Assembly: GCA_903840415.1 (NCBI GenBank)
Contig: CAIMFY010000109.1
Location: 29,803-93,802, forward strand
Length of the DNA stretch: 64,000 bases
Direction of reading: 5' to 3'
DNA from: an uncultured Opitutia bacterium
GTDB taxonomy: Bacteria; Verrucomicrobiota; Verrucomicrobiia; Opitutales; Opitutaceae
The notes below the pieces were generated by a model. That model saw only the letters and a program-made list of their open reading frames with translations, did not search any database and was not told the origin of the DNA. Both the position numbers and the translations under genes were made by a program. Below, piece by piece: positions 17,360 to 25,511 of this stretch (the first letter of the stretch is position 1; each line of letters starts with the position of its first letter).

Positions 17360-17806
17360 TCAGGCTTTTCCGCCGTAGCTCAGATAGTCGTCGAGATCGA
17401 GCAGGTCGGAGAACGAACGGATGTCGTCTCGTTCGGATTTGTTCTGCTTGAGCACGCTCGCGATCCACTCGTGGCCGGGTGCGCCGCCGGGCCCGAGATT
17501 CTCGAGCCAGCCCGACCACGCGATCACTTCGTTCGTCGGGCGCTTCGACTGGACGTTGACCCACTCGAGGATCTGCACGTCGGTCTTGCCCGTCTTGATT
17601 TCGGCGAGCATCGCCTCGTGGCCGATGCCGGTGAATGCGAAGAACCGCTGATCGAGCGGGCAGTTGTAGTGGTAGTCTCCCCCTTTGCCCGTGAGGACGG
17701 CGCGCGCCTTGTCGAGCAGCCGGGCGAGATGCGCGTAGCCGCCGAGGCGGACGCGCACGCTGCGAGGCGGATGTTGAGTGAGGTCGGGAGTGCTATAGTT
17801 AATCAT
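17360..17806 (-). CDS. DUF5069 domain-containing protein
   Basis: A 148-aa protein matching the DUF5069 pattern: N-terminal 'TPPRSVRVRLGGYAHLARLLDKARA' (here 'HPPRSVRVRLGGYAHLARL'), 'YNCPLDQRFFAFTGI', 'EWVNVQSKRPTNEVIAWS'. Cytoplasmic, no signal peptide or membrane helix. It is common in Verrucomicrobia and Planctomycetes and its function is unknown. It follows the FmdB-like gene by nine bases on the same strand, so the two are likely one transcript closed by the terminator at 17305-17334. Confidence 0.85.
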   Translation of the reverse strand: MINYSTPDLTQHPPRSVRVRLGGYAHLARLLDKARAVLTGKGGDYHYNCPLDQRFFAFTGIGHEAMLAEIKTGKTDVQILEWVNVQSKRPTNEVIAWSGWLENLGPGGAPGHEWIASVLKQNKSERDDIRSFSDLLDLDDYLSYGGKA

Positions 17807-17815
17807 AGGGAAAAA

Positions 17816-18043
17816 TTAGTTTAGTTCGCAGTTCCTGCACGATTCGCCGCAGCCACACGGAGGAGCGGGCGGCACGGCTTTCTGGGCGATAAACCCATAG
17901 CCTCCGGCGATAACGCGGCGCACGCGCTCGCCCGTTTCAGGGTGTCGCTTCAGCGGAGGGTCTTGCATCGACTGCTGCACTTCGAACCGGCGCGGCGTGG
18001 CGCCGGACATTTGCGGGATCGTTTCGTAAACGTAGGTAGTCAT
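17816..18043 (-). CDS. FmdB-like small protein with lost zinc-ribbon cysteines
   Basis: A 75-aa protein. The frame 'TYVYETIP...FEVQQSMQDPPLKRHPETGERVRRVIAGG' follows the FmdB/CxxC_CxxC-SSSS family (TYxYxCxxCG...FEVxQSMxDPPLxxCPxCGGxVRRxI), but both CxxC knuckles are missing: the cysteine positions read Glu-Thr and His-Pro-Glu-Thr. Four cysteines are instead clustered at the C-terminus (63, 65, 69, 72; 'CGCGESCRNC'), which could form a different metal site. Upstream of the DUF5069 gene and probably cotranscribed. Function unknown; FmdB was named as a putative regulator only. Confidence 0.72.
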   Translation of the reverse strand: MTTYVYETIPQMSGATPRRFEVQQSMQDPPLKRHPETGERVRRVIAGGYGFIAQKAVPPAPPCGCGESCRNCELN

Positions 18044-18103
18044 CGGAAGTGATTGAGCAGTGTCGCTTCAGTGGCGAGAGTGCGGGCAAAGTCAAATCGC
18101 CCG

Positions 18104-18463
18104 ATGAAAAACGCCGTCCGCAATTTCTACGTCCTGCCCTGCTGCCTGCTGCTCCTCAATCTCTGCAACCAGCTCGCGAGCTACAAGGCTCGCATCATCG
18201 ACGATGTCTTTCTCCGCACCGCCGCCATCATGGCCATGGTGCTGTTCGGTGGCACGCTGGTCGGCTCCGTCGCTGAACCGTTGATTGGCACGCTGGTCGG
18301 CTCGCTGCACCAGGGCACCCGTGCTCGGTGGGGGCAACTCGGGGAAATCCTGTTTCTCCTCGTCCTCGGTCTCGTCGTTTTCTGGCTCTATTACCGGGTC
18401 GATGTTTACGGAGTCGGATCGATTCTCCCGTCGGAGTGGCGCAATCCGTCGCGGCATCGGTGA
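18104..18463 (+). CDS. Small membrane protein, unknown
   Basis: A 119-aa protein with about three hydrophobic segments: 'FYVLPCCLLLLNLC' (8-21), 'TAAIMAMVLFGGTLVGSVA' (about 38-57) and 'EILFLLVLGLVVFWLYY' (about 79-96). The ATG at 18104 is chosen over an upstream start at 18053 because the hydrophobic part begins at once. I recognise no domain. It lies head to head with the FmdB-like gene and 47 bases before the amidohydrolase. Confidence 0.6.
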   Translation: MKNAVRNFYVLPCCLLLLNLCNQLASYKARIIDDVFLRTAAIMAMVLFGGTLVGSVAEPLIGTLVGSLHQGTRARWGQLGEILFLLVLGLVVFWLYYRVDVYGVGSILPSEWRNPSRHR

Positions 18464-18510
18464 ATGCCTCCGGACTTCCCTCGCGCGTAGTCAGCGTGCA
18501 CGCTCGGCGC

Positions 18511-19725
18511 ATGAAGCACCTCGCTCTGCTGCTCTTTTCCGCCGCACTGCTCGCAGCGCAAACTCCGCCGCCAGCGGTCGTGGTGTTGAAGCCCGCTCGC
18601 GTCTTCGACGGTGTGGCCCTCTACGAAAACTGGATCGTCGTCGTCCGCGGCGAACGCCTTGAGTCCGCCGGTCCCGCCGCCGGTCTGCCCGCACCCGCCG
18701 GGGCGAAGGTGATCGATCTGCCGGGTGCGACGCTCCTGCCCGGCCTCATCGAGGCGCACAGCCACATGCTGCTGCATCCCTACAACGAGACGACGTGGAA
18801 TGATCAGGTCGCCCGCGAGCCGCTCGCGCTCCGCGTCGCCCGCGCGACCAACCACCTCCGCGTGACGCTGCTCGCCGGCTTCACGACGGTTCGTGATCTC
18901 GGCACCGAGGGCGCGGGCTATGCCGATGTCGGGCTGAAGCAAGCCGTCGAACAAAACATCATCCCCGGTCCGCGGATGCTCGTCGCGACGCGCGCCATCG
19001 TCGCGACCGGCACCTATGGCCCGCGCGGTTTTGCACCCGAGTGGACGGTGCCGCAGGGCGCCGAGGAAGCTAGCGGCGTCGATGAACTCATCCGCGTCAC
19101 CCGCGATCAAATCAGCCGTGGCGCCGATTGGGTGAAAGTTTACGCCGACTACCGCTGGGGCGCGCACCGCGAAGCCGCGCCGACCTTTTCCATCGAGGAA
19201 CTCAAGGCTATCGTCGAGACCGCCCGCAGCAGCGGACGAGGCGTGAGCGCCCACGCTGCCACCGCCGAAGGCATGAGGCGAGCCACCCTCGCCGGCGTTG
19301 AGACGATCGAACACGGCAACGAAGGCACCGCGGATATTTTCAAGCTGATGAAGGAGCGCGGCGTGGCCTTCGTGCCGACGCTCTCCGTCGGCAACCGCGA
19401 CACCGCGCGCCGCGCGATGTTCAAGGCCGCGCTCGAATCCGGCGTGACGATCGTGAGCGGCAGCGATGTCGGCGTCTTCCCTCACGGCACCGAAGCGCTT
19501 GAGCTTCAACTCCTCGTCGACTTCGGGATGACGCCGACGGCTGCGCTCACCGCCGCCACCGCCACGGCTGCCCGCGTGCTGCACCTCGAAAAAGATGTTG
19601 GCCGCGTGCAGCCGGGACTGTTTGCAGATTTGATCGCCGTCGACGGCGATCCGACGCGCGACATCGGCACCTTGCGCAACGCCGCGTTCGTAATGAAGGG
19701 CGGGGCCGTCGTGAAGGGCCCGTGA
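18511..19725 (+). CDS. Exported metal-dependent amidohydrolase
   Basis: A 404-aa amidohydrolase-superfamily enzyme with a signal peptide (residues 1-16, 'LLFSAALLAAQ'). Metal motif HxH is His83/His85 in 'EAHSHML'; a likely bridging Lys is in 'DWVKVYADY'; then 'VSAHAATAEGMRRATLAGVETIEHG' gives two more His ligands, and the Asp ligand is in 'VSGSDVGVFPHG'. The N-terminal beta-sandwich ('ARVFDG', 'LPGATLLPGLI') is normal. The layout is that of Xaa-Pro dipeptidase/imidazolonepropionase-like enzymes, many of which cleave peptides with a C-terminal Pro, Arg or Lys. Exact substrate open. Convergent with mogA, three bases apart. Confidence 0.88.
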   Translation: MKHLALLLFSAALLAAQTPPPAVVVLKPARVFDGVALYENWIVVVRGERLESAGPAAGLPAPAGAKVIDLPGATLLPGLIEAHSHMLLHPYNETTWNDQVAREPLALRVARATNHLRVTLLAGFTTVRDLGTEGAGYADVGLKQAVEQNIIPGPRMLVATRAIVATGTYGPRGFAPEWTVPQGAEEASGVDELIRVTRDQISRGADWVKVYADYRWGAHREAAPTFSIEELKAIVETARSSGRGVSAHAATAEGMRRATLAGVETIEHGNEGTADIFKLMKERGVAFVPTLSVGNRDTARRAMFKAALESGVTIVSGSDVGVFPHGTEALELQLLVDFGMTPTAALTAATATAARVLHLEKDVGRVQPGLFADLIAVDGDPTRDIGTLRNAAFVMKGGAVVKGP

Positions 19726-19728
19726 GCG

Positions 19729-20256
19729 TCACGCCTTTGGCCGAAACGCTTTCATCACCGCATCGTTCGTCTCCAAACGCGGACCGCCGATGAGATCGAT
19801 GCAGTAGGGAATGGCGGGAAACACCGCCTCAAGATTTTCGCGAATCGCCTTCGGGCGACCGGGCAGATTCACGATCAGCGAGCGGCCGCGGATGCCGGCC
19901 GTCTGGCGCGAGAGGATCGCGGTGGGCACGAATTTCAGCGAGGTTGCGCGCATGAGTTCGCCAAACCCGGGCATGATTTTTTCGCACACGGCGACGGTCG
20001 CTTCGGGCGTGACATCGCGCGGCGCCGGGCCGGTGCCACCCGTGGTGACGATCAGCGCGCAGCCTGCTTCGTCGGCCATCCGCCGCAATTCGGCTTCAAT
20101 GATCGCCTGCTCGTCGGGAATGATTTTGTAGTCGACCTCGAACGGCGTCGCGATCCAATCGCAGAGGAGGGCAACGCAGGCCTGGCCGGGTGTGTCTTCG
20201 TAGACGCCAGCGCTCGCTCGGTCGGAAATGTTGAGGACGCCAATTTTTGCAGTCAT
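19729..20256 (-). CDS. mogA: Molybdopterin adenylyltransferase MogA
   Basis: A 175-aa MogA/MoaB-fold protein that adenylylates molybdopterin before molybdenum insertion. 'IGVLNISDRASAGVYEDTPG' opens it, 'TTGGTGPAPRDVTPEAT' is the substrate loop, and 'GIRGRSLIVNLPGRPKAIRENL' is the C-terminal signature. Length is normal for MogA. The start overlaps the gluQ stop by four bases (ATGA), so translation is probably coupled. No other moa/moe genes are in the window; a MOSC-domain gene at 50 kb is the only other cofactor-linked gene. Confidence 0.92.
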   Translation of the reverse strand: MTAKIGVLNISDRASAGVYEDTPGQACVALLCDWIATPFEVDYKIIPDEQAIIEAELRRMADEAGCALIVTTGGTGPAPRDVTPEATVAVCEKIMPGFGELMRATSLKFVPTAILSRQTAGIRGRSLIVNLPGRPKAIRENLEAVFPAIPYCIDLIGGPRLETNDAVMKAFRPKA

Positions 20257-21086
20257 GCGTTTTCGGCCGCGAACTTCGCGAGAATCTCAGTGGGAGTCAC
20301 GCCTCGTTCGCGGAGCGTGCGCAGCGCGAGGGCGTCGTGGCGTTTGGCGAGTCGCTCGCCGCGGTCGTCGTTCATCAGCGGGCAATGAAAAAAATCCGGC
20401 ACCGCCCAGCCGAGCGCACGAAAGAGCAGGAGCTGGCGAAACGTGCTCCGGATTAGATCGGCGCCGCGGACAACTTCGGTGACGCCCAGTTCGGCGTCGT
20501 CCACGACGCAGGCGAGTTGGTAACTTGGCACATCGTCTTTTCGCCAGACGAGAAAGTCGCCGAAGTCGCGGCCAACCACGGCGCGCTGCTCACCGAATTT
20601 TCCATCGCGAACGCTTAGCGCTTCACCATCAGGCACGCGGAAGCGCCAGTTGACGGCGATGGTTTCGTCGAGCGGCGGTAGCGGTGCCGTGGCCGACGGT
20701 CGGAAGGATGGCGGATAAATCGGTTCGTCATCGGCGCCGCCTTCGTGTGGAGCGCCGGCGGCCTCGATCACATCGCGGCGCGAGCGGGTGCAGGGATAAA
20801 TCAGGTTGGCGGCGTGCAGCCGGGCGAGCGCGGCGCGGTAGCGCGGCCGGCGCTGGCTTTGCGACACCACCGGTTCCTCCCAGATGAAGCCGAGCCAGCG
20901 GAGATCCGCGATCATGGCGTCGACGAAATCGAGTCGGAAACGGATCGCATCGAGATCGTCGTTGCGGAGGAGCAGCGTGCCGCCAGCGGCGCGGGCGCGC
21001 TCGGCGGCGAACCAGAAGGTCCGCGCGTGGCCGAGGTGCAGCAGGCCAGTCGGCGAGGGGGCGAGGCGTCCGCGATAGGTCGGCAT
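20253..21086 (-). CDS. gluQ: Glutamyl-queuosine tRNA(Asp) synthetase
   Basis: A 277-aa truncated GluRS paralogue that attaches glutamate to queuosine at position 34 of tRNA-Asp. 'YRGRLAPSPTGLLHLGHARTFWFA' has the HIGH motif as HLGH (17-20); 'NDDLDAIRF' and 'DDVPSYQLACVVDDAELGVTEVVRG' match the active-site region; the KMSKS loop is degenerate ('RLAKRHD'), as usual in this family. It lacks the anticodon-binding domain, giving the short length. The zinc-site cysteines of E. coli YadB are not seen: only one Cys is present in 'YPCTRSRRD' and the later YxxxC reads 'YPPSF'. Divergent from the LOG gene, coupled to mogA. Confidence 0.9.
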   Translation of the reverse strand: MPTYRGRLAPSPTGLLHLGHARTFWFAAERARAAGGTLLLRNDDLDAIRFRLDFVDAMIADLRWLGFIWEEPVVSQSQRRPRYRAALARLHAANLIYPCTRSRRDVIEAAGAPHEGGADDEPIYPPSFRPSATAPLPPLDETIAVNWRFRVPDGEALSVRDGKFGEQRAVVGRDFGDFLVWRKDDVPSYQLACVVDDAELGVTEVVRGADLIRSTFRQLLLFRALGWAVPDFFHCPLMNDDRGERLAKRHDALALRTLRERGVTPTEILAKFAAENA

Positions 21087-21129
21087 TTTTGTGCGTGCGA
21101 ACTACTGTCCGATGGTGAATCAAATGAAC

Positions 21130-21711
21130 ATGGAAAAGTTGCTTTGCGTTTATTGCGCTTCCAGCCGCCAGCTCGATCGGAAATACCACGACGTGGCGGA
21201 GGAACTTGGCCGGGCGATGGTCGCGCGGGGCTGGGGTCTTGTTTACGGCGGTGGCAACGTCGGTCTGATGGGTGAGGTGGCGCACGCCGTGAAGGGCGCC
21301 GGCGGGCACGTGGTCGGCGTGATTCCCGAGTTCATGATCGCGCGGGAGCTGGCGTATCACGACGCCGACGAGTTGATCACCGTTACGACGATGCGGGAGC
21401 GGAAGCGCCTCATGGAGGAGCGCGCTGCGGCGTTTCTCACGCTGCCGGGTGGCATCGGCACCCTCGAGGAACTCACCGAGGTCATGACGCTCCGCTACAT
21501 CAACCTCCTCCACAAACCGATCGTGTTGTTGAACCAGGATGGATTCTACGACGACTTGCTCCGCTTCTTCGAGCGGATGACGGAGGAGAAATTCAAATCG
21601 CCCGGCCTACACAAACTCGCCGCTGTCGCCACGAAGGTGGATGAAGTGTGGCCGCTGATCGAGGCGCCACACGCCTTCGAGGCCGACGCGATTTGGCTGA
21701 GCCGGCGGTAA
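21130..21711 (+). CDS. LOG family protein (nucleoside 5'-monophosphate phosphoribohydrolase type)
   Basis: A 193-aa Rossmann-fold protein of the TIGR00730/LOG family. 'LLCVYCASSRQLDRKY' opens it, 'LVYGGGNVGLMG' follows, and the signature 'LPGGIGTLEEL' (PGGxGTxxE) with 'MRERKRLMEE' marks the active site. These enzymes release a free base and ribose 5-phosphate from nucleotides; plant homologues activate cytokinins. The start is uncertain: in-frame ATGs at 21112 and 21124 are possible, but 21130 fits the family N-terminus. Divergent from gluQ with about 45 bases between starts. Confidence 0.88.
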   Translation: MEKLLCVYCASSRQLDRKYHDVAEELGRAMVARGWGLVYGGGNVGLMGEVAHAVKGAGGHVVGVIPEFMIARELAYHDADELITVTTMRERKRLMEERAAAFLTLPGGIGTLEELTEVMTLRYINLLHKPIVLLNQDGFYDDLLRFFERMTEEKFKSPGLHKLAAVATKVDEVWPLIEAPHAFEADAIWLSRR

Positions 21712-21716
21712 GTGCG

Positions 21717-21734
21717 CCGCGCGATGGAGCGCGG
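21717..21734. terminator. Short GC hairpin between convergent genes
   Basis: CCGCGC (21717-21722) pairs with GCGCGG (21729-21734) around a 6-base loop, five bases after the LOG stop and before the convergent 837-aa gene. No T-run on the plus strand; possible weak bidirectional terminator. Confidence 0.35.
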
Positions 21735-21745
21735 GTCAGAAAAGA

Positions 21746-24259
21746 TTAACGCGTCCGGCCGGTGCTGGTGGACTCGGGGAGGTCCTGCGCTTGATCGATT
21801 TCGCAGACCAGCGCCCAGCCGGTAGGGCGATCGACGAGGGCTAGAGTGTGTTGCGCCGGACCGCTGTCGTGGTCGCTCAGAATGAGATCGAGACGATGAC
21901 CGTGGTTGTTCAACCAGAAGTCGTCTCGCCGCCACGAGGGCGGAGCCGGAGCGCCGCTCAATACCCGCCACTCCAAGCGGGTGGCCCATTCCGTGGTGTT
22001 GCGCGCGGTGTCGTCGGCCGCAGTGCGTTCGAGGCCCACCCACGGCCAGCCGCGAATCCGCGGCGCTGTGACGAGCGCGCCGCCGCTTCCATCGGCAGTC
22101 ACACGGGCGAATTCGCGACCGGCGTCATCGAGCAGCGTGCACTCGGTGAGCGTGGGTGGGTTGCCTGACCAGTAAACTTCGGCGCGGGTCGCGGTGACGC
22201 TGGCGAACGTAGGAGTGCCGCCCGCGACGTCTCGCCAATGGGGCCGGCCAGAAGCCATGGTCTCAGCCGGAAGATCTATGGCGAAACCGATCCGGGGTGC
22301 CGGGTGCTTGAACGTGAGCGGCATCGCAGCTTGGCGTTCACGCAGCAGCCGTGCGCGCAACACCTCGATGTCGTCGTCGTCGCCCACCCGTGTGGGTGCG
22401 GTGGGCAAAATGGCGTCCTGCAGCAGCCGTGGTTGCCACGCCGTGATGTGCAAACGCACCCGGCGCGGATGGTCAGTGGCGGCCGTCGCGAATACCGGAT
22501 CGGCGACCTTTGGGCTGAGCGCCCCAGCGGTAGTCGGTGCGGTCGGCGGTGATTTGTCGGATACGCGGACTGCGGACGTGGGCGACGAACGATCGGCCGG
22601 TGCCGCGCGGTCGGCCGGAGGTTCGGCGCTGGCTGGATCAGCACCGGTGGCCAGCGCAGTTTTTTCGGCCGGCGAATCGTCGGCCGGCGCGGCGGCAGCG
22701 AATGGCGGTGGCGGCGGAGCAGCGTTGTTCGCCGTCGTGGTGGCGGGTGGCGACGGGACTGGTGCCGGTTGATCGGTTTTGGTTTCGGGAGAAGGCTGGC
22801 GTGTGGGCGGGTGGGCTGAAGCGACTGGTGGAACAGGCGGCGGCGCTGGTGGTGGCGTTGATGGATTGGGCGGAGGTAGCGGTGGTGCGACACTGACTGC
22901 GGAAGTCGAAGTAGCAGCGCTGGCGGCCGCCGCGGCGATGGCACTCGCACTCGACGCGACCGCGGCACCGACGGAAGCGGCGGCGGTTGTTGAGGCGCTG
23001 CCGGCGGCGGCACCTGCGCCGGCCGAGGTGTTGCCAGGTGCACCGGAATTCGCCGCCGCCGCGTTCGCCGCGGAAGAGGGTGGCGCAGCGCTCGCGACTG
23101 CTCCCGAGGAATCAGCGGCGAATCCCGCGACCCGCTGTTCGACCAAAACGGTTGGTCGCCGTCCACCATCGCGCTGGGGAAACTCCTCGGACTTCGATCG
23201 CTGCGAGTGCGCTTCGAGGCTCGCGATTTTGGTGGTCGGAATACCCGGCGCGACTCCAGCGGCGAAGGGACCGGGTGTTGAGTTGTCCTTTGTAGCGTCG
23301 GTGCGCGGTCGGACAAAAGCGTTCGGTGTCACCTTGGCCGGAGCGGGTAAATCGGCCGTCGCTTTCGCTGTCGCCTGCGATGCGCGCGGCGCCGCCGGCC
23401 AGCGCCACCACGTGACGCCGGTAATCGTGAGAGCGATCGCGGCAAATAAAAAAAACAGAGCGCGCGGGCGCCGTCGATTGGGCGGAGCGCCCCTGAGGAT
23501 CGCGGCACCGTCGTCGGCGCGGTCCCGCAGTTCGAGTCCGGTGACAGAGGTGAGTTCGATTTCCACCAACACGCCACCGGGCGGGAATTTTCCTTGGGGA
23601 GAAACGGCGCAGGCGTGGTAGCGCCCCGGTGTAACTTTCGGAAAGCGAAATTTTCCCGCGGCATCGGATCGCGTGCGAGCGAGAGTGCCGCCGTCCGGGC
23701 GTTCGAGGACCACCTCGTGGTCGGGGGCGACCGCATTGGCGAGAAAGACGGTGCCGGTGATCTCACAATCCGTCGCGTCGGGATACTGCGGAGACAGCGG
23801 TGCCGCCAACCCCCAGCTGTGCACCATGAGACTGCGCTCGGCGCGGACGACGTAGCCGGCGAGCGAAACGTCTGGCAGGCCGGCGAGCGTGGCGACGACC
23901 TCGTTCATCCGCGCCTGGATCTGGGGCAGGACGGACGCCCCGCGGCGCGCATCGGCGGCGGCTTGAGGCGCATCTTCCACAGAATCAGCGAGTGAGCGCA
24001 GGGCACCAGTCAGGCGTTTGCGCACGGTGGCGAGTTCGGCCGCCACGATCGGCGGGCGGTTGGCGGGCTCGCGCCACGACCACTGCACGCCTCCGTCGTC
24101 CGAGCGCGTTTGCGGGGGCAGAAGGATGCCACGAAAATGCGGCAGGAGAAGCGACCAGTAGTGGTGGAGCGAGCGCTGGCCGATCATCGGTGGCGTGGGC
24201 TGACCGGCACCGCGCTTGAGTGCGGCGACGGCGCGGCGGGATTCGTCCGGACGGTTCAT
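21746..24259 (-). CDS. Large low-complexity membrane protein with carboxypeptidase-regulatory-like domain
   Basis: An 837-aa protein with no recognised enzymatic domain. Residues about 70-130 are helical; about 163-235 look like a Cna-B/carboxypeptidase-regulatory beta-sandwich ('CEITGTVFLANAV', 'ARTRSDAAGKFRFPKVTPGRYHAC'); one membrane helix at about 267-286 ('ALFFLFAAIALTITGVTWW'). A 300-residue Ala/Pro/Ser/Thr stretch follows, and the last 230 residues are ordered again ('RRVRLHITAWQPRL', 'WPWVGLERTAADDT'). This suggests an inner-membrane anchor with a flexible stalk carrying a C-terminal domain to the periplasm or envelope. The ATG at 24259 overlaps the upstream lipoprotein stop (ATGA), which fixes the start and argues for joint function. 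Long frames on the other strand here are shadows. Confidence 0.7.
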   Translation of the reverse strand: MNRPDESRRAVAALKRGAGQPTPPMIGQRSLHHYWSLLLPHFRGILLPPQTRSDDGGVQWSWREPANRPPIVAAELATVRKRLTGALRSLADSVEDAPQAAADARRGASVLPQIQARMNEVVATLAGLPDVSLAGYVVRAERSLMVHSWGLAAPLSPQYPDATDCEITGTVFLANAVAPDHEVVLERPDGGTLARTRSDAAGKFRFPKVTPGRYHACAVSPQGKFPPGGVLVEIELTSVTGLELRDRADDGAAILRGAPPNRRRPRALFFLFAAIALTITGVTWWRWPAAPRASQATAKATADLPAPAKVTPNAFVRPRTDATKDNSTPGPFAAGVAPGIPTTKIASLEAHSQRSKSEEFPQRDGGRRPTVLVEQRVAGFAADSSGAVASAAPPSSAANAAAANSGAPGNTSAGAGAAAGSASTTAAASVGAAVASSASAIAAAAASAATSTSAVSVAPPLPPPNPSTPPPAPPPVPPVASAHPPTRQPSPETKTDQPAPVPSPPATTTANNAAPPPPPFAAAAPADDSPAEKTALATGADPASAEPPADRAAPADRSSPTSAVRVSDKSPPTAPTTAGALSPKVADPVFATAATDHPRRVRLHITAWQPRLLQDAILPTAPTRVGDDDDIEVLRARLLRERQAAMPLTFKHPAPRIGFAIDLPAETMASGRPHWRDVAGGTPTFASVTATRAEVYWSGNPPTLTECTLLDDAGREFARVTADGSGGALVTAPRIRGWPWVGLERTAADDTARNTTEWATRLEWRVLSGAPAPPSWRRDDFWLNNHGHRLDLILSDHDSGPAQHTLALVDRPTGWALVCEIDQAQDLPESTSTGRTR

Positions 24260-24699
24260 GGTCTGACGCCGGCCGGGGCGGCGATGAGCGTGGCCAGTCG
24301 CCAGCGATAGACTTCGCCCGGTGCAAGGCGGGCGGAAAACTGGCGGGTCAACTCTGCCCCGGCGAGACCGGAGAGCGCCGTCTGCGTGATCGTGTAGTCG
24401 CCGCCCGCGAATTCTAAACGCTGCGTCTCGTGCGCACCGACGAGCAGAATGCGTTCGCCGGAACCTGCCGCCGCGACCGCGATACGCCAGTCGCATTCGC
24501 TGACATTGACGAGTTCGATTCTAGAGGCCCGCGAGATCGCCGGCGCGACGGGCGCTGCGGGACTGGCGCAGCCACCGGTGATTTCGAGCGTCACCAGCAA
24601 CGCGGCGGTGACGAAGGCGGAGCACAGTCGGCCAGCCGCCAGCATCCGTCGATCGGAGCTGGACGCAGATCGTTGGGCAGATCGCAGGGGTCGGTTCAT
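24256..24699 (-). CDS. Putative lipoprotein coupled to the 837-aa membrane protein
   Basis: A 147-aa protein with an N-terminal hydrophobic stretch and a lipobox-like 'LEITGGCASP', predicting lipid attachment at that Cys. Met19 ('MLAAGRLCSAFV', start 24645) is an alternative start with a shorter signal peptide. The mature part has beta-strand character ('RIELVNVSECDWRIAVAAAG', 'HETQRLEFAGGDYTITQTAL') and no known domain. Its stop overlaps the next gene's start by four bases. Divergent from the NUDIX gene with 132 bases between. Confidence 0.6.
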   Translation of the reverse strand: MNRPLRSAQRSASSSDRRMLAAGRLCSAFVTAALLVTLEITGGCASPAAPVAPAISRASRIELVNVSECDWRIAVAAAGSGERILLVGAHETQRLEFAGGDYTITQTALSGLAGAELTRQFSARLAPGEVYRWRLATLIAAPAGVRP

Positions 24700-24831
24700 G
24701 GTCGACCGCGGGAGGCGTGGCCGGTTGCCTCGTATCGTCACACGGGGCGAAAACTTAAATCCGGCTGGCTCATCTTCGCTCCGACGCTGAAAATCTTGCC
24801 GCGGGCACAGGACCGTGCGGCAGTGGAGCCG

Positions 24832-25404
24832 ATGCATCGCCAACCGATTTTGGAGTTACTGCGGCGCCACGCGGCGCAGCCGCTGGACGCGCATGAGGCC
24901 GCGATGGCGGCGGAGATTATCCGGTTCGTCGAGACGCACGCGGACTGTTTTTTGCGGTCGTGCGTGCCCGGTCACCTGACCGGCTCAGCCTGGATCGTGG
25001 ATCCGGAGCGGACGCGCACGCTCCTCACGCACCATCACAAACTCGATCGGTGGCTTCAGCTCGGTGGGCACGCCGACGGCGAAACCGATCTGGCTGGCGT
25101 CGCGATGCGGGAGGCGCGCGAGGAGAGTGGCCTGACGCGGCTACGCGCCGTGAGCGCGGTGCCGTTCGACGTGGATCGGCACTTAATTCCGGCGCGCGGC
25201 CATGAGCCCGAGCACTATCACCACGACGTGCGTTTCATGATCGAAGCCGATCCGGATGAACCGCTAGTGATTTCCAGCGAGTCGAAAGATCTGGCTTGGG
25301 TCGAAATCATAGGAGTGGCAGCGCTCAACCCTGCGGAGTCGATGGCGCGAATGGTGCGAAAGACGCAGGCGGCGAAGGTCGCACCCAAGATTGATCCGGC
25401 TTAA
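24832..25404 (+). CDS. NUDIX hydrolase
   Basis: A 190-aa NUDIX protein. The catalytic box is 'GGHADGETDLAGVAMREAREESGL': the REUxEExGU half is intact, but the earlier Glu of the consensus (Gx5E) is Thr, a variation seen in a subgroup with 'GGHADG'. The N-terminal 50 residues are helical ('ELLRRHAAQPLDAHEAAMAAEI'). It likely hydrolyses a nucleoside diphosphate linked to another group; the substrate is unknown. A GTG four codons upstream is an alternative start. It is followed by a weak hairpin (TGGGG/CCCCA, 25426-25441) and then the radical SAM gene. Confidence 0.85.
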   Translation: MHRQPILELLRRHAAQPLDAHEAAMAAEIIRFVETHADCFLRSCVPGHLTGSAWIVDPERTRTLLTHHHKLDRWLQLGGHADGETDLAGVAMREAREESGLTRLRAVSAVPFDVDRHLIPARGHEPEHYHHDVRFMIEADPDEPLVISSESKDLAWVEIIGVAALNPAESMARMVRKTQAAKVAPKIDPA

Positions 25405-25511
25405 AAGGTGGGTGACTACTGGTGATGGGGCCAAGACCCCACTAGCGGTAAATCAGTCTATGCGCTATTGAACAGGTGCCTTGGACGCGCGTGCGGCCGT
25501 GGCCTCTGCGC

